Shown: positions 27,269 through 38,212, counted from the stretch's first letter. The stretch: 64,000 nt of DNA from Pseudomonas protegens (GCF_003363755.1 NZ_CP031396.1:3194501-3258500), one strand, 5' to 3'. A program made the numbers and translations. Notes: generated from the letters alone by a model not told the origin.

Positions 27269-27919
27269 TCAATAGGCCACAGCACCCTTGCAGCGCTTGA
27301 GCCGTGCCTCCAGGTTGCGATCCGGCATGGCGTGGCTGCGCAGGGCTTGAATGGTCTGTTCAACATAATCGCGGGTGGTGCCATAACGCCCGCAAGCGCT
27401 TTCGAACACCTGGCTCAGTACATGATCCGGCAGATTGCCGGCATAGCTGGGCAGGTGCCGCTCCAGCACAAAACCCAGGGCCTGGACCTGACTGCCATCC
27501 TCGAGACGGCAGTTGAGCCAGTGCGGACGGTAAGAGGGATAAGGCATTTCACGCTGCCACAGGGCATACAACGAGGCATCCAGATGCTCCTCCGGCAGCC
27601 GGTAGGCGAAGCCGCTGCAGGAGCCGCCACGATCCAGGCCAAACACCAGCCCCGGCAGTTCAGGCGTGCCGCGATGCTCGTGGGACCACAGGTACAGACC
27701 GCGATGATAACCATGCACCCGGCCACGCATGCGCTCGACCGCCGAACACTCCGGGCGCCAGATCAATGAACCGTAGGCAAACAGCCAGACCGGGCCGCCC
27801 TTGTGCCGGGCCATGGTGGACTGCATGGAGCTGAGAAGTTGTTCGTGGGTCAGCTGCGGCCCCAGATCGAGCCGCGGAGGGTAAGCCAGATTCAGATAAC
27901 TGGATTCAAGGGCTGTCAT
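27269..27919 (-). CDS. ChaC-type gamma-glutamylcyclotransferase
   Basis: The 216-residue protein carries the signature WLFAYGSLIWRPE and the downstream GYHRGLYLWSHEHRGTPELPGL typical of ChaC enzymes. These cleave glutathione to 5-oxoproline and Cys-Gly in the cytosol. The ATG at 27919 gives an N-terminal extension of about 40 residues before the domain; a later start is possible. It is convergent with the oxidoreductase gene. Confidence 0.9.
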   Translation of the reverse strand: MTALESSYLNLAYPPRLDLGPQLTHEQLLSSMQSTMARHKGGPVWLFAYGSLIWRPECSAVERMRGRVHGYHRGLYLWSHEHRGTPELPGLVFGLDRGGSCSGFAYRLPEEHLDASLYALWQREMPYPSYRPHWLNCRLEDGSQVQALGFVLERHLPSYAGNLPDHVLSQVFESACGRYGTTRDYVEQTIQALRSHAMPDRNLEARLKRCKGAVAY

Positions 27920-28131
27920 GGCGAATAGCGTTCGGCTCCCCGCGTAAAAGAAGTTACTTAATAGAACGCTTGGCAGTAACTACAAGACACATAAGTTTCA
28001 AGGCAAGTTAAGTGCCACTAGAGCAGCACTCAAGTTGAAGGCTTATATATAACCTACCGGCATTTATTTAATTAGATAAATACCGATGGGCTATATACAG
28101 AGTTATAACGAAGGACACGGACCCGATGCAG
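27920..28131. other. AT-rich intergenic region
   Basis: This 212-base gap is the most AT-rich stretch of its neighbourhood. It should contain the chaC promoter on the - strand. An imperfect inverted repeat CGGCATTTATTT / ATAAATACCG (about 28058-28086) lies downstream of the reductase gene and may end its transcript, though it lacks a clean GC stem with T-run. Confidence 0.4.
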
Positions 28132-29100
28132 TCAGGGCCGCGGGGCGTAGGCGAACACGTCCGCACGCATCTGATGGGCATCCATCCCGGCATTCACCAG
28201 AGCGTCCAGGGTGGCGTAGATCATGGCTGGCGAGCCGCTGGCGTAGACATGCACCGACGACAGGTCGGTGATGTCCTCGCAAACGGCCTCATGCAGCATG
28301 CCGCAGCGCCCCTCCCAACCGCACAGGTCGCTGACCACCTTGTGCAGATAGAGATTAGGCAGTTGCTGCCACTCATCCCAGTGTTCCAACTGATAGAAAT
28401 CTTCCGGCCGGCGTACGCCCCAATACAGGTGCACCGGATACTTGAAGCCTTTGGCTCGGCAGTGCTCGATCAGGCTGTGCATCTGCGCCATACCGGTACC
28501 GGCAGCGATCAGCACCAGCGGGCCCTGCGGCAACTCGGCCAGGTGAGTGTCGCCAAAAGGCAATTCGACCCGAGCCATGCGGTTGCGCTGCAACTGCTCC
28601 ATCAAGCTCTGCGCACTGTTTTCGCGCACCAGCACATGCAGCTCCAGATCACGCCCGCAATGGGGCGCTGATGCCAGGGAGAAGGCCGACTTCTCGCCGT
28701 TATCCCGCTCCAGCATCAGGTACTGGCCCGCATGATAGCGGGGTGGCTTGCCGGCCGGCGCTCGCAGCCTGACCCGCCAGACATCGCCGCCGACCTCAAG
28801 GCACTCAGTGAGCTGACACGACAAGCTGCGCACCGGCAACTCTCCCAGCGCAAGGACGCCATCCCACAGCACAATGCAGTCTTCCAGCGGCTCTGCAATG
28901 CAAGTGTAGAACTCACCATGATCACGCACATCGCCGGCTTGCTGCACACTGCCCTCCACCAGCAGGGCCGCGCACACGTGACAGTTGCCATTGCGGCAGC
29001 TCTGCGGGCATTCATAGCCCAAGCGCCGCGCCGCATCGAGAATCCGCTCGCCGGGCAGCGTCTCAAGCACCGCTCCGGAGGGCTGCAAGGTTACACGCAT
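28132..29100 (-). CDS. Flavin/2Fe-2S reductase, CDP-6-deoxy-glucoseen reductase-like
   Basis: The 322-residue protein joins an N-terminal plant-type ferredoxin domain (C35-x4-C40-x2-C43 and C67; a further C31) to a ferredoxin-NADP reductase module. The FAD motif is in SAFSLASAP and the NAD(P) motif in LIAAGTGMAQMHSL. Proteins of this kind pass electrons from NAD(P)H through FAD to an iron-sulphur centre. Its ATG overlaps the ubiD stop by one base (TGATG), so it is translationally coupled. In E. coli ubiD is likewise followed by a flavin reductase (fre), suggesting that supplying reduced flavin is a conserved task. Confidence 0.9.
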   Translation of the reverse strand: MRVTLQPSGAVLETLPGERILDAARRLGYECPQSCRNGNCHVCAALLVEGSVQQAGDVRDHGEFYTCIAEPLEDCIVLWDGVLALGELPVRSLSCQLTECLEVGGDVWRVRLRAPAGKPPRYHAGQYLMLERDNGEKSAFSLASAPHCGRDLELHVLVRENSAQSLMEQLQRNRMARVELPFGDTHLAELPQGPLVLIAAGTGMAQMHSLIEHCRAKGFKYPVHLYWGVRRPEDFYQLEHWDEWQQLPNLYLHKVVSDLCGWEGRCGMLHEAVCEDITDLSSVHVYASGSPAMIYATLDALVNAGMDAHQMRADVFAYAPRP

Positions 29101-30566
29101 CAATCTATTCCTAACTGATTCCAGATGGCATCGATCCGGCGGGTGACCGCCTCATCCTTGACGATGACCCGGCCCCACTCTCGGGTGGTTTCTCCGGGCC
29201 ACTTGTGGGTGGCATCGAGCCCCATCTTCGAGCCCAGGCCGGACACCGGCGAGGCGAAGTCGAGGTAGTCGATCGGGGTGTTGTCGATCATCACCGTGTC
29301 GCGCTTGGGGTCCATGCGCGTGGTGATGGCCCAGATCACATCGTTCCAGTCCCGGGCATTGATATCGTCGTCGGTGACGATAACGAACTTGGTGTACATG
29401 AACTGTCGCAAAAACGACCAGACCCCCAGCATTACCCGCTTGGCGTGGCCCGGGTACTGCTTCTTCATGGTCACCACCGCCATGCGGTACGAGCAGCCTT
29501 CTGGCGGCAGGTAGAAGTCGGTGATTTCCGGGAACTGCTTCTGCAGGATCGGCACGAAGACTTCGTTCAGCGCCACGCCGAGAATCGCTGGCTCATCCGG
29601 CGGCCGGCCGGTGTAGGTGCTGTGATAGATCGGCTTGATGCGATGGGTGATGCGCTCCACGGTGAACACCGGGAAGCTGTCGACTTCGTTGTAGTAGCCA
29701 GTGTGGTCGCCGTACGGGCCTTCGTCGGCCATCTCGCCGGGATGGATCACCCCTTCAAGGATGATTTCGGCGGTGGCCGGGACTTGCAGGTCGTTGCCAC
29801 GGCACTTCACCAGTTCGGTGCGGTTGCCCCGCAGCAGGCCGGCGAAAGCGTATTCGGAGAGGCTGTCCGGCACCGGGGTCACGGCGCCCAAGATAGTTGC
29901 CGGGTCCGCGCCCAGGGCCACGGACACCGGGAACGGCTGGCCCGGGTGCTTCTCGCACCACTCGCGGTAATCCAGGGCGCCACCACGATGGCTCAACCAG
30001 CGCATGATCACCTTGTTGCGGCCGATTACCTGCTGACGATAGATGCCCAGGTTTTGCCGGTCCTTGTTCGGCCCCTTGGTCACCGTCAGGCCCCAAGTGA
30101 TCAGCGGACCGACGTCGCCTGGCCAGCAGGTCTGCACCGGCAGCATGCCGAGGTCGACGTCGTCGCCTTCGATCACCACTTCCTGGCAGACCGCATCCTT
30201 GACCACCTTGGGCGCCATGGAAATGATCTTGCGGAAGATCGGCAGCTTGGACCAGGCATCCTTCAAGCCCTTGGGCGGCTCCGGCTCCTTGAGGAACGCC
30301 AGCAGCTTGCCGATCTCGCGCAGTTCGCTGACGGCTTCGGCGCCCATGCCCAGGGCCACACGCTCGGGGGTACCGAACAGGTTGCCGAGCACGGGGATGT
30401 CATAACCGGTGGGGTTTTCAAACAACAGGGCCGGGCCTTTGGCACGCAAGGTGCGATCGCAGACCTCGGTCATTTCCAGCACTGGGGACACCGGAACCTG
30501 GATGCGCTTGAGTTCGGAGCGCTGTTCCAGGCCGCTGATAAAGTCGCGCAAGTCGCGATACTGCAT
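29100..30566 (-). CDS. ubiD: UbiD, 3-octaprenyl-4-hydroxybenzoate decarboxylase
   Basis: UbiD decarboxylates the ubiquinone precursor with prenylated FMN. The 488-residue protein starts [20 protein letters not shown], as in other gammaproteobacterial UbiD. It carries the conserved [19 protein letters not shown], the catalytic-region motif [14 protein letters not shown] and a C-terminal [13 protein letters not shown]. An upstream in-frame extension of 29 codons lies over the rho terminator and is discounted. It is the first gene of the ubiD-reductase pair. Confidence 0.96.
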   Translation of the reverse strand: MQYRDLRDFISGLEQRSELKRIQVPVSPVLEMTEVCDRTLRAKGPALLFENPTGYDIPVLGNLFGTPERVALGMGAEAVSELREIGKLLAFLKEPEPPKGLKDAWSKLPIFRKIISMAPKVVKDAVCQEVVIEGDDVDLGMLPVQTCWPGDVGPLITWGLTVTKGPNKDRQNLGIYRQQVIGRNKVIMRWLSHRGGALDYREWCEKHPGQPFPVSVALGADPATILGAVTPVPDSLSEYAFAGLLRGNRTELVKCRGNDLQVPATAEIILEGVIHPGEMADEGPYGDHTGYYNEVDSFPVFTVERITHRIKPIYHSTYTGRPPDEPAILGVALNEVFVPILQKQFPEITDFYLPPEGCSYRMAVVTMKKQYPGHAKRVMLGVWSFLRQFMYTKFVIVTDDDINARDWNDVIWAITTRMDPKRDTVMIDNTPIDYLDFASPVSGLGSKMGLDATHKWPGETTREWGRVIVKDEAVTRRIDAIWNQLGID

Positions 30567-30650
30567 GCGTGAGCCTCGTTTTCGCCGTGGCATTCGGGGC
30601 AGGCAGTTTAGCGCCGAACCCACAGGTTCAGAATAGAGAATGTCAGATAG

Positions 30651-30673
30651 CAAAAAGCCGGGTTTCCCCGGCT
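30651..30673 (-). terminator. Intrinsic terminator of rho
   Basis: On the - strand the stem AGCCGGG/CCCGGCT (arms 30656-30662 and 30667-30673) runs straight into a T-run (30652-30656). It lies 19 bases after the rho stop. Confidence 0.85.
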
Positions 30674-30691
30674 CTTGCTGGCCTGATCGAT

Positions 30692-31951
<1,260 letters not shown>

Positions 31952-32148
31952 ATAGGAATGACGTAATCATTTATAGAGGGGGGAAATTAAGCTTTTGGCT
32001 TAATGAGGCCGCGCCGCAGAGAAGGCGACAGGATCGCGTACTTATTCGAAAAGGAGAGCGTCGGCGACGGCTTGCAGGGGGCACTGGAGAAACCAGTGCG
32101 GGGCCGAATGTAACACCTGAGTTTCGGAGCGTCTAGCCCTCAATTACG
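31952..32148 (-). promoter_or_regulatory. rho leader and promoter region
   Basis: The long leader before rho has a hairpin ATTAAGC/GCTTAAT (31986-31992 and 31998-32004) and a CACTGG/CCAGTG stem near 32080-32098. rho is autoregulated by premature termination in its leader in E. coli; the same could hold here but is inferred. No Shine-Dalgarno stronger than AGGAATG was evident. Confidence 0.45.
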
Positions 32149-32177
32149 AAAAAGCCCCGCGCTTTGCGGGGCTTTTC
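32149..32177 (-). terminator. Intrinsic terminator of trxA
   Basis: AAAAAGCCCCGCGCTTTGCGGGGCTTTT forms a GC-rich stem with A-run and T-run on either side, so it can act in both directions. It lies just after the trxA stop on the - strand. Confidence 0.85.
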
Positions 32178-32198
32178 CAGGGCACTGAAAATCGACGC

Positions 32199-32528
32199 TT
32201 AGATGTTGGCGTCGAGGAACGCTGCCAACTGCGACTTGGACAGTGCGCCGACCTTGGTGGCTTCGACGTTGCCGTTCTTGAACAGCATCAGGGTCGGAAT
32301 ACCACGCACGCCATGCTTGGCCGGGGTTTCCGAGTTTTCGTCGATGTTCAGCTTGGCAACGGTCAGTTTGCCTTTGTAGGTTTCAGCAATTTCGTCCAGA
32401 ACCGGAGCGATCATTTTGCATGGGCCGCACCACTCAGCCCAGTAGTCGACCAGTACAGCGCCTTCGGCTTTGAGTACGTCGGCCTCGAAGCTGGCATCGC
32501 TGACGTGTTTGATAAGATCGCTGCTCAT
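32199..32528 (-). CDS. trxA: Thioredoxin 1
   Basis: The 109-residue cytosolic disulphide reductant has the active site AEWCGPCKM (C34, C37) and the cis-proline motif [14 protein letters not shown]. Length and position upstream of rho match other gammaproteobacteria. The ATG at 32528 is preceded by GGAGAATTCC. Confidence 0.98.
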   Translation of the reverse strand: MSSDLIKHVSDASFEADVLKAEGAVLVDYWAEWCGPCKMIAPVLDEIAETYKGKLTVAKLNIDENSETPAKHGVRGIPTLMLFKNGNVEATKVGALSKSQLAAFLDANI

Positions 32529-32648
32529 GGAATTCTCCAGGTTGTAAGCAAAAAAACGTGGCCCATCATATCCGCCCTTCCCGCGTTCAGGAAGCCGGAG
32601 ATGATTGACTCTAACTATGGTGCCCCATGAGTTTGGGTATAGCTCAGC

Positions 32649-33353
32649 TCACGAAGATGTGGGGGTGACAAAGGCGATTCCAGTGCGCAGAGCGGCATTG
32701 CGCACATGCTCCTGCATGGCCTTTTGTGCCGCCCCCGAAGCGTGCCGGGCCAGCGCGCGGAGGATCTTGCGGTGCTCCTGCCACGTCTCCATGGCCCGCT
32801 CGGGTCGGATGAACGGTAGTTTCTGACTTTCCAGGAAGATCTCGGCGCTGGTGCTGAGGATGCTCAACATCGCCTGGTTGCCACTGGCCAGGAGAATCTT
32901 CTGGTGGAACTCGAAATCCAGCCGCGCCGCCGCCTCGAAATCCCCGACCCGCAATTGGCGACGCATGGCCTCGACATTGTCTTCCAGGGCATCCAGCTCA
33001 TCGGCGGTCAGGGTCACTGCCGCCAACCCCGCGGCAAACCCCTCCAGGGCATAGCGCAACTGAAAGATATCCACAGGCGAAGCCTGAGCGGCGAACGGCC
33101 AACTCAAGCCGGCACCGGCTGCCGCTGCCTCGGGAGCCTGGACGAACACCCCCTTGCCCGGCTGCACACTGATCACCCCCAGCGCGCTCAAGGATGACAA
33201 CGCCTCACGCAGCGACGCCCGACTGACCCCCAACTGCAGCGCCAGATCCCGCTGCGAAGGCAGCGCATCACCGGGGCCGAAGCCCTGCTCGCTGATCAAC
33301 TGGCGAATGGCTTGCAGCGCCACTTCGGGTACGGCACGAGTAATCGAATTCAT
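32649..33353 (-). CDS. FadR/FCD-type GntR-family transcriptional regulator
   Basis: The 234-residue protein has an N-terminal GntR winged helix (LPSQRDLALQLGVSRASLREALSSLSALGVI) and a C-terminal all-helical FCD ligand domain with DFEFHQKILLASGN and the metal/ligand histidine in WQEHRKILRAL. It is divergent from an amino-acid ABC transporter with a 255-base shared region, so it is the likely local regulator. Ligand is unknown. Confidence 0.92.
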   Translation of the reverse strand: MNSITRAVPEVALQAIRQLISEQGFGPGDALPSQRDLALQLGVSRASLREALSSLSALGVISVQPGKGVFVQAPEAAAAGAGLSWPFAAQASPVDIFQLRYALEGFAAGLAAVTLTADELDALEDNVEAMRRQLRVGDFEAAARLDFEFHQKILLASGNQAMLSILSTSAEIFLESQKLPFIRPERAMETWQEHRKILRALARHASGAAQKAMQEHVRNAALRTGIAFVTPTSS

Positions 33354-33608
33354 GGGCTTGAGGCTGGCCAGTGCAGGAAAAGCTCCCTTGTAAAGCTATT
33401 CGCCGAACCCGGCAAGTCGTGCCCCAAGGGGGTTCGAGGGTACGACCCCATGCCCGATCCGAGTGCGAAAAAACACCCAACTGTTCAGACCAGTAAGACC
33501 GACCAAAGCCAATAAAACCCATATTTCCAGGGCCTTTTCCGCGTGTTGGCATGGCCTGTGCTCTGTCGCCACACAGAAACCACTTCCCACGACTTGCGGA
33601 GATTCGCC
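33354..33608. promoter_or_regulatory. Divergent control region of the GntR gene and the amino-acid ABC operon
   Basis: The region contains CAGACCAGTAAGACCGACCAA (approximately 33486-33505), with repeated GACC half-sites resembling those bound by FadR-type regulators. Binding is only a guess from motif shape and context. Confidence 0.35.
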
Positions 33609-34394
33609 ATGACCAAACGCTGTAGCGCCCTGCTCTCTGCCCTGTTTGCCAGCCTGCTGCTGGCCCAGGCCCCAGCCCAGGCCAATGCCCTGGACGACGT
33701 GGTGGCCCGCGGCACCCTCAAGGTCGCCGTGCCTCAGGACTTCCCGCCCTTCGGCTCGGTGGGCCCGGATATGCAGCCCCGGGGCCTGGACATCGACACC
33801 GCGCGCCTGCTGGCCGAGCAGCTCAAGGTCAAGCTGGAGCTGACCCCGGTCAACAGCACCAACCGCATTCCGTTCCTCACCACCGGCAAGGTGGATCTGG
33901 TGATCTCCAGCCTCGGCAAGAACCCGGAACGGGAAAAGGTCATCGACTTCTCCAAGGCATACGCACCCTTCTACCTCGCAGTCTTCGGCCCGCCCGAGGC
34001 AGCCATCGCCGGCCTTGACGACCTCAAGGGCAAGACCATCAGCGTCACCCGAGGCGCCATCGAAGACATCGAGCTGAGCGCCGTGGCCCCACAAGGTGCG
34101 ACCATCAAGCGTTTCGAGGACAACAACTCCACCATCGCCGCCTACCTCGCCGGCCAGGTCGACCTGATCGCCAGCGGTAACGTGGTGATGGTCGCCATCA
34201 GCCAGCGCAACCCGAAACGCATCCCGGCGATGAAGATCAAGCTCAAGGACTCCCCAGTCTACGTCGGCGTCAACAAAAACCAGCCGGAGTTGCTGGACAA
34301 GGTCAACCAGATCCTCAGTGCCGCCAAGGCTGACGGCGCCCTGGAGAAGAACTCCCAGTTGTGGCTCAAAGAGCCGCTGCCGGCTGACCTCTGA
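33609..34394 (+). CDS. Amino-acid ABC transporter periplasmic binding protein (family 3)
   Basis: The 261-residue protein begins with a signal peptide (MTKRCSALLSALFASLLLAQ, cleavage after AQA) and continues LKVAVPQDFPPFGSVGPDMQ, the family 3 solute-binding fold for polar amino acids. GLDIDTARLLAEQL and DLVISSLGKNPEREKVIDFS are typical. It is first of a four-gene transporter operon. The ATG at 33609 is preceded by GCGGAG; an earlier in-frame start has no signal peptide. The specific amino acid cannot be read from the sequence. Confidence 0.93.
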   Translation: MTKRCSALLSALFASLLLAQAPAQANALDDVVARGTLKVAVPQDFPPFGSVGPDMQPRGLDIDTARLLAEQLKVKLELTPVNSTNRIPFLTTGKVDLVISSLGKNPEREKVIDFSKAYAPFYLAVFGPPEAAIAGLDDLKGKTISVTRGAIEDIELSAVAPQGATIKRFEDNNSTIAAYLAGQVDLIASGNVVMVAISQRNPKRIPAMKIKLKDSPVYVGVNKNQPELLDKVNQILSAAKADGALEKNSQLWLKEPLPADL

Positions 34395-34415
34395 TCGGCG
34401 CCCCGGAGCTTGAGC

Positions 34416-35084
34416 ATGGCTTATCAGTTCGACTTCCTGCCGGTGCTGGAAAATACCGGCCTGCTGCTACGCGGCGCCCTGTTCACCCTGGAGTTGACCG
34501 CCATAGGCACCCTGCTGGGGGTCAGCCTGGGGATAGTCGGGGCTCTGGTGCGGGCCTGGAAGATGCAGCCCCTGGCGGCGATCTTCGGCGTCTACGTCGA
34601 GCTGATCCGCAACACGCCGTTCCTGGTGCAGTTGTTTTTCATCTTCTTCGGCCTGCCATCCCTGGGCCTGCAGATCTCCGAGTGGCAGGCGGCGGTGCTG
34701 GCGATGGTGATCAACCTCGGCGCCTACTCCACGGAAATCATCCGCGCCGGCATCCAGGCCATTCCCAAGGGCCAGCTGGAAGCCGCCGCAGCCCTGGCCA
34801 TGAGCCGCTTCGAAGCCTTTCGGCACGTGGTGCTGCTGCCGGCCCTGGGCAAGGTCTGGCCGGCCCTGTGCAGCCAGATCATCATCGTCATGCTGGGCTC
34901 GGCGGTGTGCTCGCAGATCGCCACCGAGGAGCTGAGCTTCGCCGCCAACTTCATCCAGTCGCGCAACTTCCGCGCTTTTGAAACCTACGCCCTGACCACC
35001 CTGATCTACCTGTGCATGGCCCTGCTGATCCGCCAACTACTGAACTGGTTCGGCCAACGCTACATCCTGAGGAACGGCCGATGA
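34416..35084 (+). CDS. Amino-acid ABC transporter permease, first subunit
   Basis: The 222-residue HisM/HisQ-type permease starts MAYQFDFLPVLENTGLLLRG. The family signature VELIRNTPFLVQLFFIFFGLP is present, and so is the EAA loop QLEAAAALAMSRFEAFRHVVLLP that docks the ATPase. The ATG at 34416 has GGAG seven bases upstream; the TTG six bases earlier is less likely. Its stop overlaps the next ATG (ATGA). Confidence 0.93.
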   Translation: MAYQFDFLPVLENTGLLLRGALFTLELTAIGTLLGVSLGIVGALVRAWKMQPLAAIFGVYVELIRNTPFLVQLFFIFFGLPSLGLQISEWQAAVLAMVINLGAYSTEIIRAGIQAIPKGQLEAAAALAMSRFEAFRHVVLLPALGKVWPALCSQIIIVMLGSAVCSQIATEELSFAANFIQSRNFRAFETYALTTLIYLCMALLIRQLLNWFGQRYILRNGR

Positions 35085-35731
35085 GCGACTTCACCTTCTG
35101 GGACATCCTGCGCAACCTGCTCAGCGGCCTGCAGTGGACCCTGTTGCTGTCCCTGGTGGCCTTTGTTGGCGGCGGTGTGATCGGCCTCCTGGTCATGACC
35201 CTGAGGATCTCCGACAAGACCTTTGCCCGCGCCTTCGCCCGCACCTATATAGAGCTGTTCCAGGGCACACCGCTGTTGATGCAGTTGTTCCTGGTGTTCT
35301 TCGGTATTGCCTTGCTGGGTGTGGATATCTCGCCCTGGCTGGCGGCCGCTATCGCCCTGACCCTGTTCACCAGCGCCTACCTGGCAGAGATCTGGCGCGG
35401 TTGCGTCGAGTCGATCCCCCACGGGCAGTGGGAAGCCTCGTCGAGCCTGGCGCTCAATCCCTATGAGCAACTGCGCTACGTGATCCTGCCGCAAGCTCTG
35501 CGTATCGCCGTGGCGCCCACCGTGGGTTTCTCGGTGCAAGTGGTCAAAGGCACCGCGGTGACCTCGATCATCGGTTTCACCGAGCTGACCAAGACCGGCG
35601 GCATGCTGGCCAATGCCACCTTCGAGCCCTTCATGGTCTACGGCCTGGTGGCCCTCGGTTACTTCCTGCTCTGCTACCCCCTGTCCCTCAGCGCGCGCTA
35701 CCTGGAAAGGAAACTGCATGCCTCTGCTTAG
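35081..35731 (+). CDS. Amino-acid ABC transporter permease, second subunit
   Basis: The 216-residue permease starts MSDFTFWDILRNLLSGLQWT and has YIELFQGTPLLMQLFLVFFG plus the ATPase-docking loop QWEASSSLALNPYEQLRYVILP. It pairs with the preceding permease to form the heterodimeric channel. The gene overlaps both neighbours, by 4 and 14 bases. Confidence 0.93.
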   Translation: MSDFTFWDILRNLLSGLQWTLLLSLVAFVGGGVIGLLVMTLRISDKTFARAFARTYIELFQGTPLLMQLFLVFFGIALLGVDISPWLAAAIALTLFTSAYLAEIWRGCVESIPHGQWEASSSLALNPYEQLRYVILPQALRIAVAPTVGFSVQVVKGTAVTSIIGFTELTKTGGMLANATFEPFMVYGLVALGYFLLCYPLSLSARYLERKLHASA

Positions 35732-36452
35732 AATCTCCGCCCTGCATAAATATTACGGCGAGCACCATGTGCTCAAAGGCATCGACCTGAGCATCGAGGA
35801 GGGCCAGGTAGTGGCAATCATCGGTCGCAGTGGCTCGGGCAAGAGCACCCTGCTGCGCACCCTCAACGGCCTGGAGTCGATCAACGACGGGGTGATCGAG
35901 GTTGACGGCGAGTACCTGGACGCCGCCCGCGCCGATCTGCGCAGCCTGCGACAGAAGGTCGGCATGGTGTTCCAGCAGTTCAACCTGTTCCCTCACCTGA
36001 CCGTGGGCGAGAACGTGATGCTGGCCCCGCAAGTGGTGCAGAAGGTGCCCAAGGCCCGGGCTGCCGAGCTGGCGCGGCAGATGCTGGCCCGGGTTGGCCT
36101 GGCGGAGAAGTTCGATGCGTTTCCGGATCGACTGTCCGGCGGCCAGCAGCAACGGGTCGCCATTGCCCGAGCCCTGGCGATGTCGCCCAAGGTGCTGTTG
36201 TGCGATGAGATCACCTCGGCCCTGGACCCGGAACTGGTCAATGAAGTGCTCAGCGTGGTGCGCCAACTGGCCCGGGACGGCATGACCCTGATCATGGTCA
36301 CCCATGAGATGCGCTTTGCCCGGGAAGTGGGCGACAAGCTGGTGTTCATGCACCAGGGCAAGGTGCATGAAGTAGGAGATCCCAAGCACCTGTTCGCTCA
36401 TCCGCAGACCGCCGAGCTGGCGAACTTCATTGGCAGCACCGAGCAGGCTTGA
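35718..36452 (+). CDS. Amino-acid ABC transporter ATPase (GlnQ type)
   Basis: The 244-residue ATPase has Walker A GRSGSGKSTLLRTLN, the Q-loop FQQFNLFPHLTVGEN, signature LSGGQQQRVAIARAL, Walker B VLLCDEITSALDPE and the switch histidine in MVTHEM. It is the last gene of the operon. The ATG at 35718 follows GGAAAGG and overlaps the preceding permease by 14 bases. Confidence 0.95.
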   Translation: MPLLRISALHKYYGEHHVLKGIDLSIEEGQVVAIIGRSGSGKSTLLRTLNGLESINDGVIEVDGEYLDAARADLRSLRQKVGMVFQQFNLFPHLTVGENVMLAPQVVQKVPKARAAELARQMLARVGLAEKFDAFPDRLSGGQQQRVAIARALAMSPKVLLCDEITSALDPELVNEVLSVVRQLARDGMTLIMVTHEMRFAREVGDKLVFMHQGKVHEVGDPKHLFAHPQTAELANFIGSTEQA

Positions 36453-36460
36453 GGCTCCCG

Positions 36461-36490
36461 TGTCGTAGGAGCCGGCTGGCCGGCGTACAG
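36461..36490. repeat. REP palindrome
   Basis: GTAGGAGCCGGCTGGCCGGCG contains the perfect palindrome GCCGGC-TG-GCCGGC (36471-36484), a REP of the same class as those at 13318 and 38130. Confidence 0.65.
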
Positions 36491-36516
36491 CGACAGCACA
36501 GCCTGCCGAGGGTTTT

Positions 36517-36535
36517 ATGCGTTGAATCAACGCAT
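36517..36535. repeat. Perfect 19-base dyad upstream of ppx
   Basis: ATGCGTTGA-A-TCAACGCAT is a perfect palindrome with 9-base arms around one central base, 71 bases before the ppx start. No T-run follows, so an operator is more likely than a terminator; the binding protein is unknown. Confidence 0.6.
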
Positions 36536-36606
36536 TGGACACTGCGCGTTGGCGCGAGCCGTTGATCGTGGCAGGATGGCGAGGTTATCGACCGAGACCC
36601 CCAACC

Positions 36607-38109
36607 ATGCCCCAATCCCAAGCCAAGAATCTGTCCCTGATCGCCGCGATCGATCTGGGCTCCAACAGCTTTCACATGGTCGTGGCCAAGGCCCGGAACG
36701 GTGAAATCCGCATTCTCGAGCGGCTCGGTGAAAAGGTTCAACTGGCCGCCGGAATCAACGAAGAACGCCAGCTCAACGAAGAATCCATGCAGCGCGGGCT
36801 CGACTGCCTCAAGCGCTTCGCCCAACTGATCAACGGCATGCCACCGGGCACCGTACGCATCGTCGGCACCAACGCCCTGCGTGAAGCCCGCAACCGTGGC
36901 GAGTTCATTCGCCGCGCCGAGGAGATCCTCGGCCACCCGGTGGAGGTCATCTCCGGCCGTGAAGAGGCCCGACTGATCTACCTCGGGGTGTCCCACACCC
37001 TCGCCGATACCCCGGGCAAGCGCCTGGTCGCCGACATCGGTGGCGGCAGTACCGAATTCATCATTGGCCAGCGCTTCGAACCCCTGCTGCGGGAAAGCCT
37101 GCAGATGGGCTGCGTCAGCTTCACCCAGCGCTATTTCCGCGATGGCAAGATCACCCCAGCCCGCTACGCCCAGGCCTACACCGCCGCGCGGCTGGAGATC
37201 ATGAGCATCGAACATGCCCTGCATCGCCTGACCTGGGACGAAGCCATCGGCTCTTCCGGAACCATCCGCGCCATCGGCCTGGCCCTCAAGGCCGGCGGCC
37301 AGGGCAGTGGCGAGGTCAACGCCGAGGGGCTGGCCTGGCTCAAGCGCAAGCTGTTCAAGCTGGGGGATGCCGAGAAAATCGACTTCGAAGGCATCAAGCC
37401 CGATCGGCGGGCGATCTTCCCGGCGGGCCTGGCGATTCTCGAAGCCATCTTCGACGCCCTGGAACTGCAGCGCATGGACCACTGCGAAGGCGCCCTGCGT
37501 GAAGGCGTGCTCTACGACCTGCTGGGCCGCCATCATCACGAGGACGTCCGTGAACGTACCCTCAGCTCGCTGATGGAGCGCTACCACGTGGACCTGGAGC
37601 AGGCCTCGCGAGTCGAAGGCAAGGCCCTGCGCGCCTTCGACCAGGTGGCGGCGGACTGGGACCTGGAGGACGGTGTCTGGCGCGAGCTGCTGGGCTGGGC
37701 CGCCAAGGTCCACGAAGTGGGACTGGATATCGCTCACTACCACTACCACAAGCATGGCGCCTACCTGATCGAGCACTCGGACCTGGCCGGCTTCTCCCGG
37801 GAAGACCAGCAGATGCTGGCGCTGCTGGTGCGCGGCCACCGCCGCAACATTCCCAAGGAAAAATTCGCCGAGTTCGGCGATGACGGCATCAAGCTGATCC
37901 GCCTGTGCGTGCTGCTGCGCTTCGCCATCCTGTTCCATCACATCCGTGGCACCCAGCAGATGCCTCAGGTGAGCCTGAGCGCCGAAGGCGACCATCTGGA
38001 TGTGGAGTTCCCGGAAAACTGGCTGGATGAAAACCAGCTGACCCAGGCCGACTTCGCCCTGGAAGCCGAATGGCTGACCCGGGTCGGCATCGTGCTCAAC
38101 GTTCGCTGA
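36607..38109 (+). CDS. ppx: Exopolyphosphatase
   Basis: PPX removes terminal phosphates from polyphosphate. The 500-residue protein starts [20 protein letters not shown] and has both actin-fold phosphate loops ([16 protein letters not shown] and [14 protein letters not shown]), plus a C-terminal HD-like helical domain ([20 protein letters not shown]). It is convergent with ppk, its biosynthetic counterpart, sharing a bidirectional terminator. Confidence 0.96.
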   Translation: MPQSQAKNLSLIAAIDLGSNSFHMVVAKARNGEIRILERLGEKVQLAAGINEERQLNEESMQRGLDCLKRFAQLINGMPPGTVRIVGTNALREARNRGEFIRRAEEILGHPVEVISGREEARLIYLGVSHTLADTPGKRLVADIGGGSTEFIIGQRFEPLLRESLQMGCVSFTQRYFRDGKITPARYAQAYTAARLEIMSIEHALHRLTWDEAIGSSGTIRAIGLALKAGGQGSGEVNAEGLAWLKRKLFKLGDAEKIDFEGIKPDRRAIFPAGLAILEAIFDALELQRMDHCEGALREGVLYDLLGRHHHEDVRERTLSSLMERYHVDLEQASRVEGKALRAFDQVAADWDLEDGVWRELLGWAAKVHEVGLDIAHYHYHKHGAYLIEHSDLAGFSREDQQMLALLVRGHRRNIPKEKFAEFGDDGIKLIRLCVLLRFAILFHHIRGTQQMPQVSLSAEGDHLDVEFPENWLDENQLTQADFALEAEWLTRVGIVLNVR

Positions 38110-38129
38110 GACCTGAACAAGCCGACCTT

Positions 38130-38152
38130 AGGAGCCGGCTTGCCAGCTCCTA
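38130..38152. repeat. REP palindrome between ppx and ppk
   Basis: AGGAGCCGGCTTGCCAGCTCCT is an imperfect palindrome of the GGAGCCGGCTGGCC class, located just after the ppx stop. Confidence 0.6.
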
Positions 38153-38174
38153 CCAAACACCCAACGCAAGCCAA

Positions 38175-38212
38175 TAAAAAAGGCCAGCCCGGTAAACGGG
38201 CTGGCCTTTTTG
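38175..38212. terminator. Bidirectional terminator between ppx and ppk
   Basis: The stem AAGGCCAGCCCG/CGGGCTGGCCTT with an A-run before and a T-run after can end both convergent transcripts. Confidence 0.88.

Noticed and set aside
28086..28271. 61-codon + strand ORF before the reductase gene
   Set aside because: Overlaps the reductase 3' end in antisense and has no ribosome site or family.
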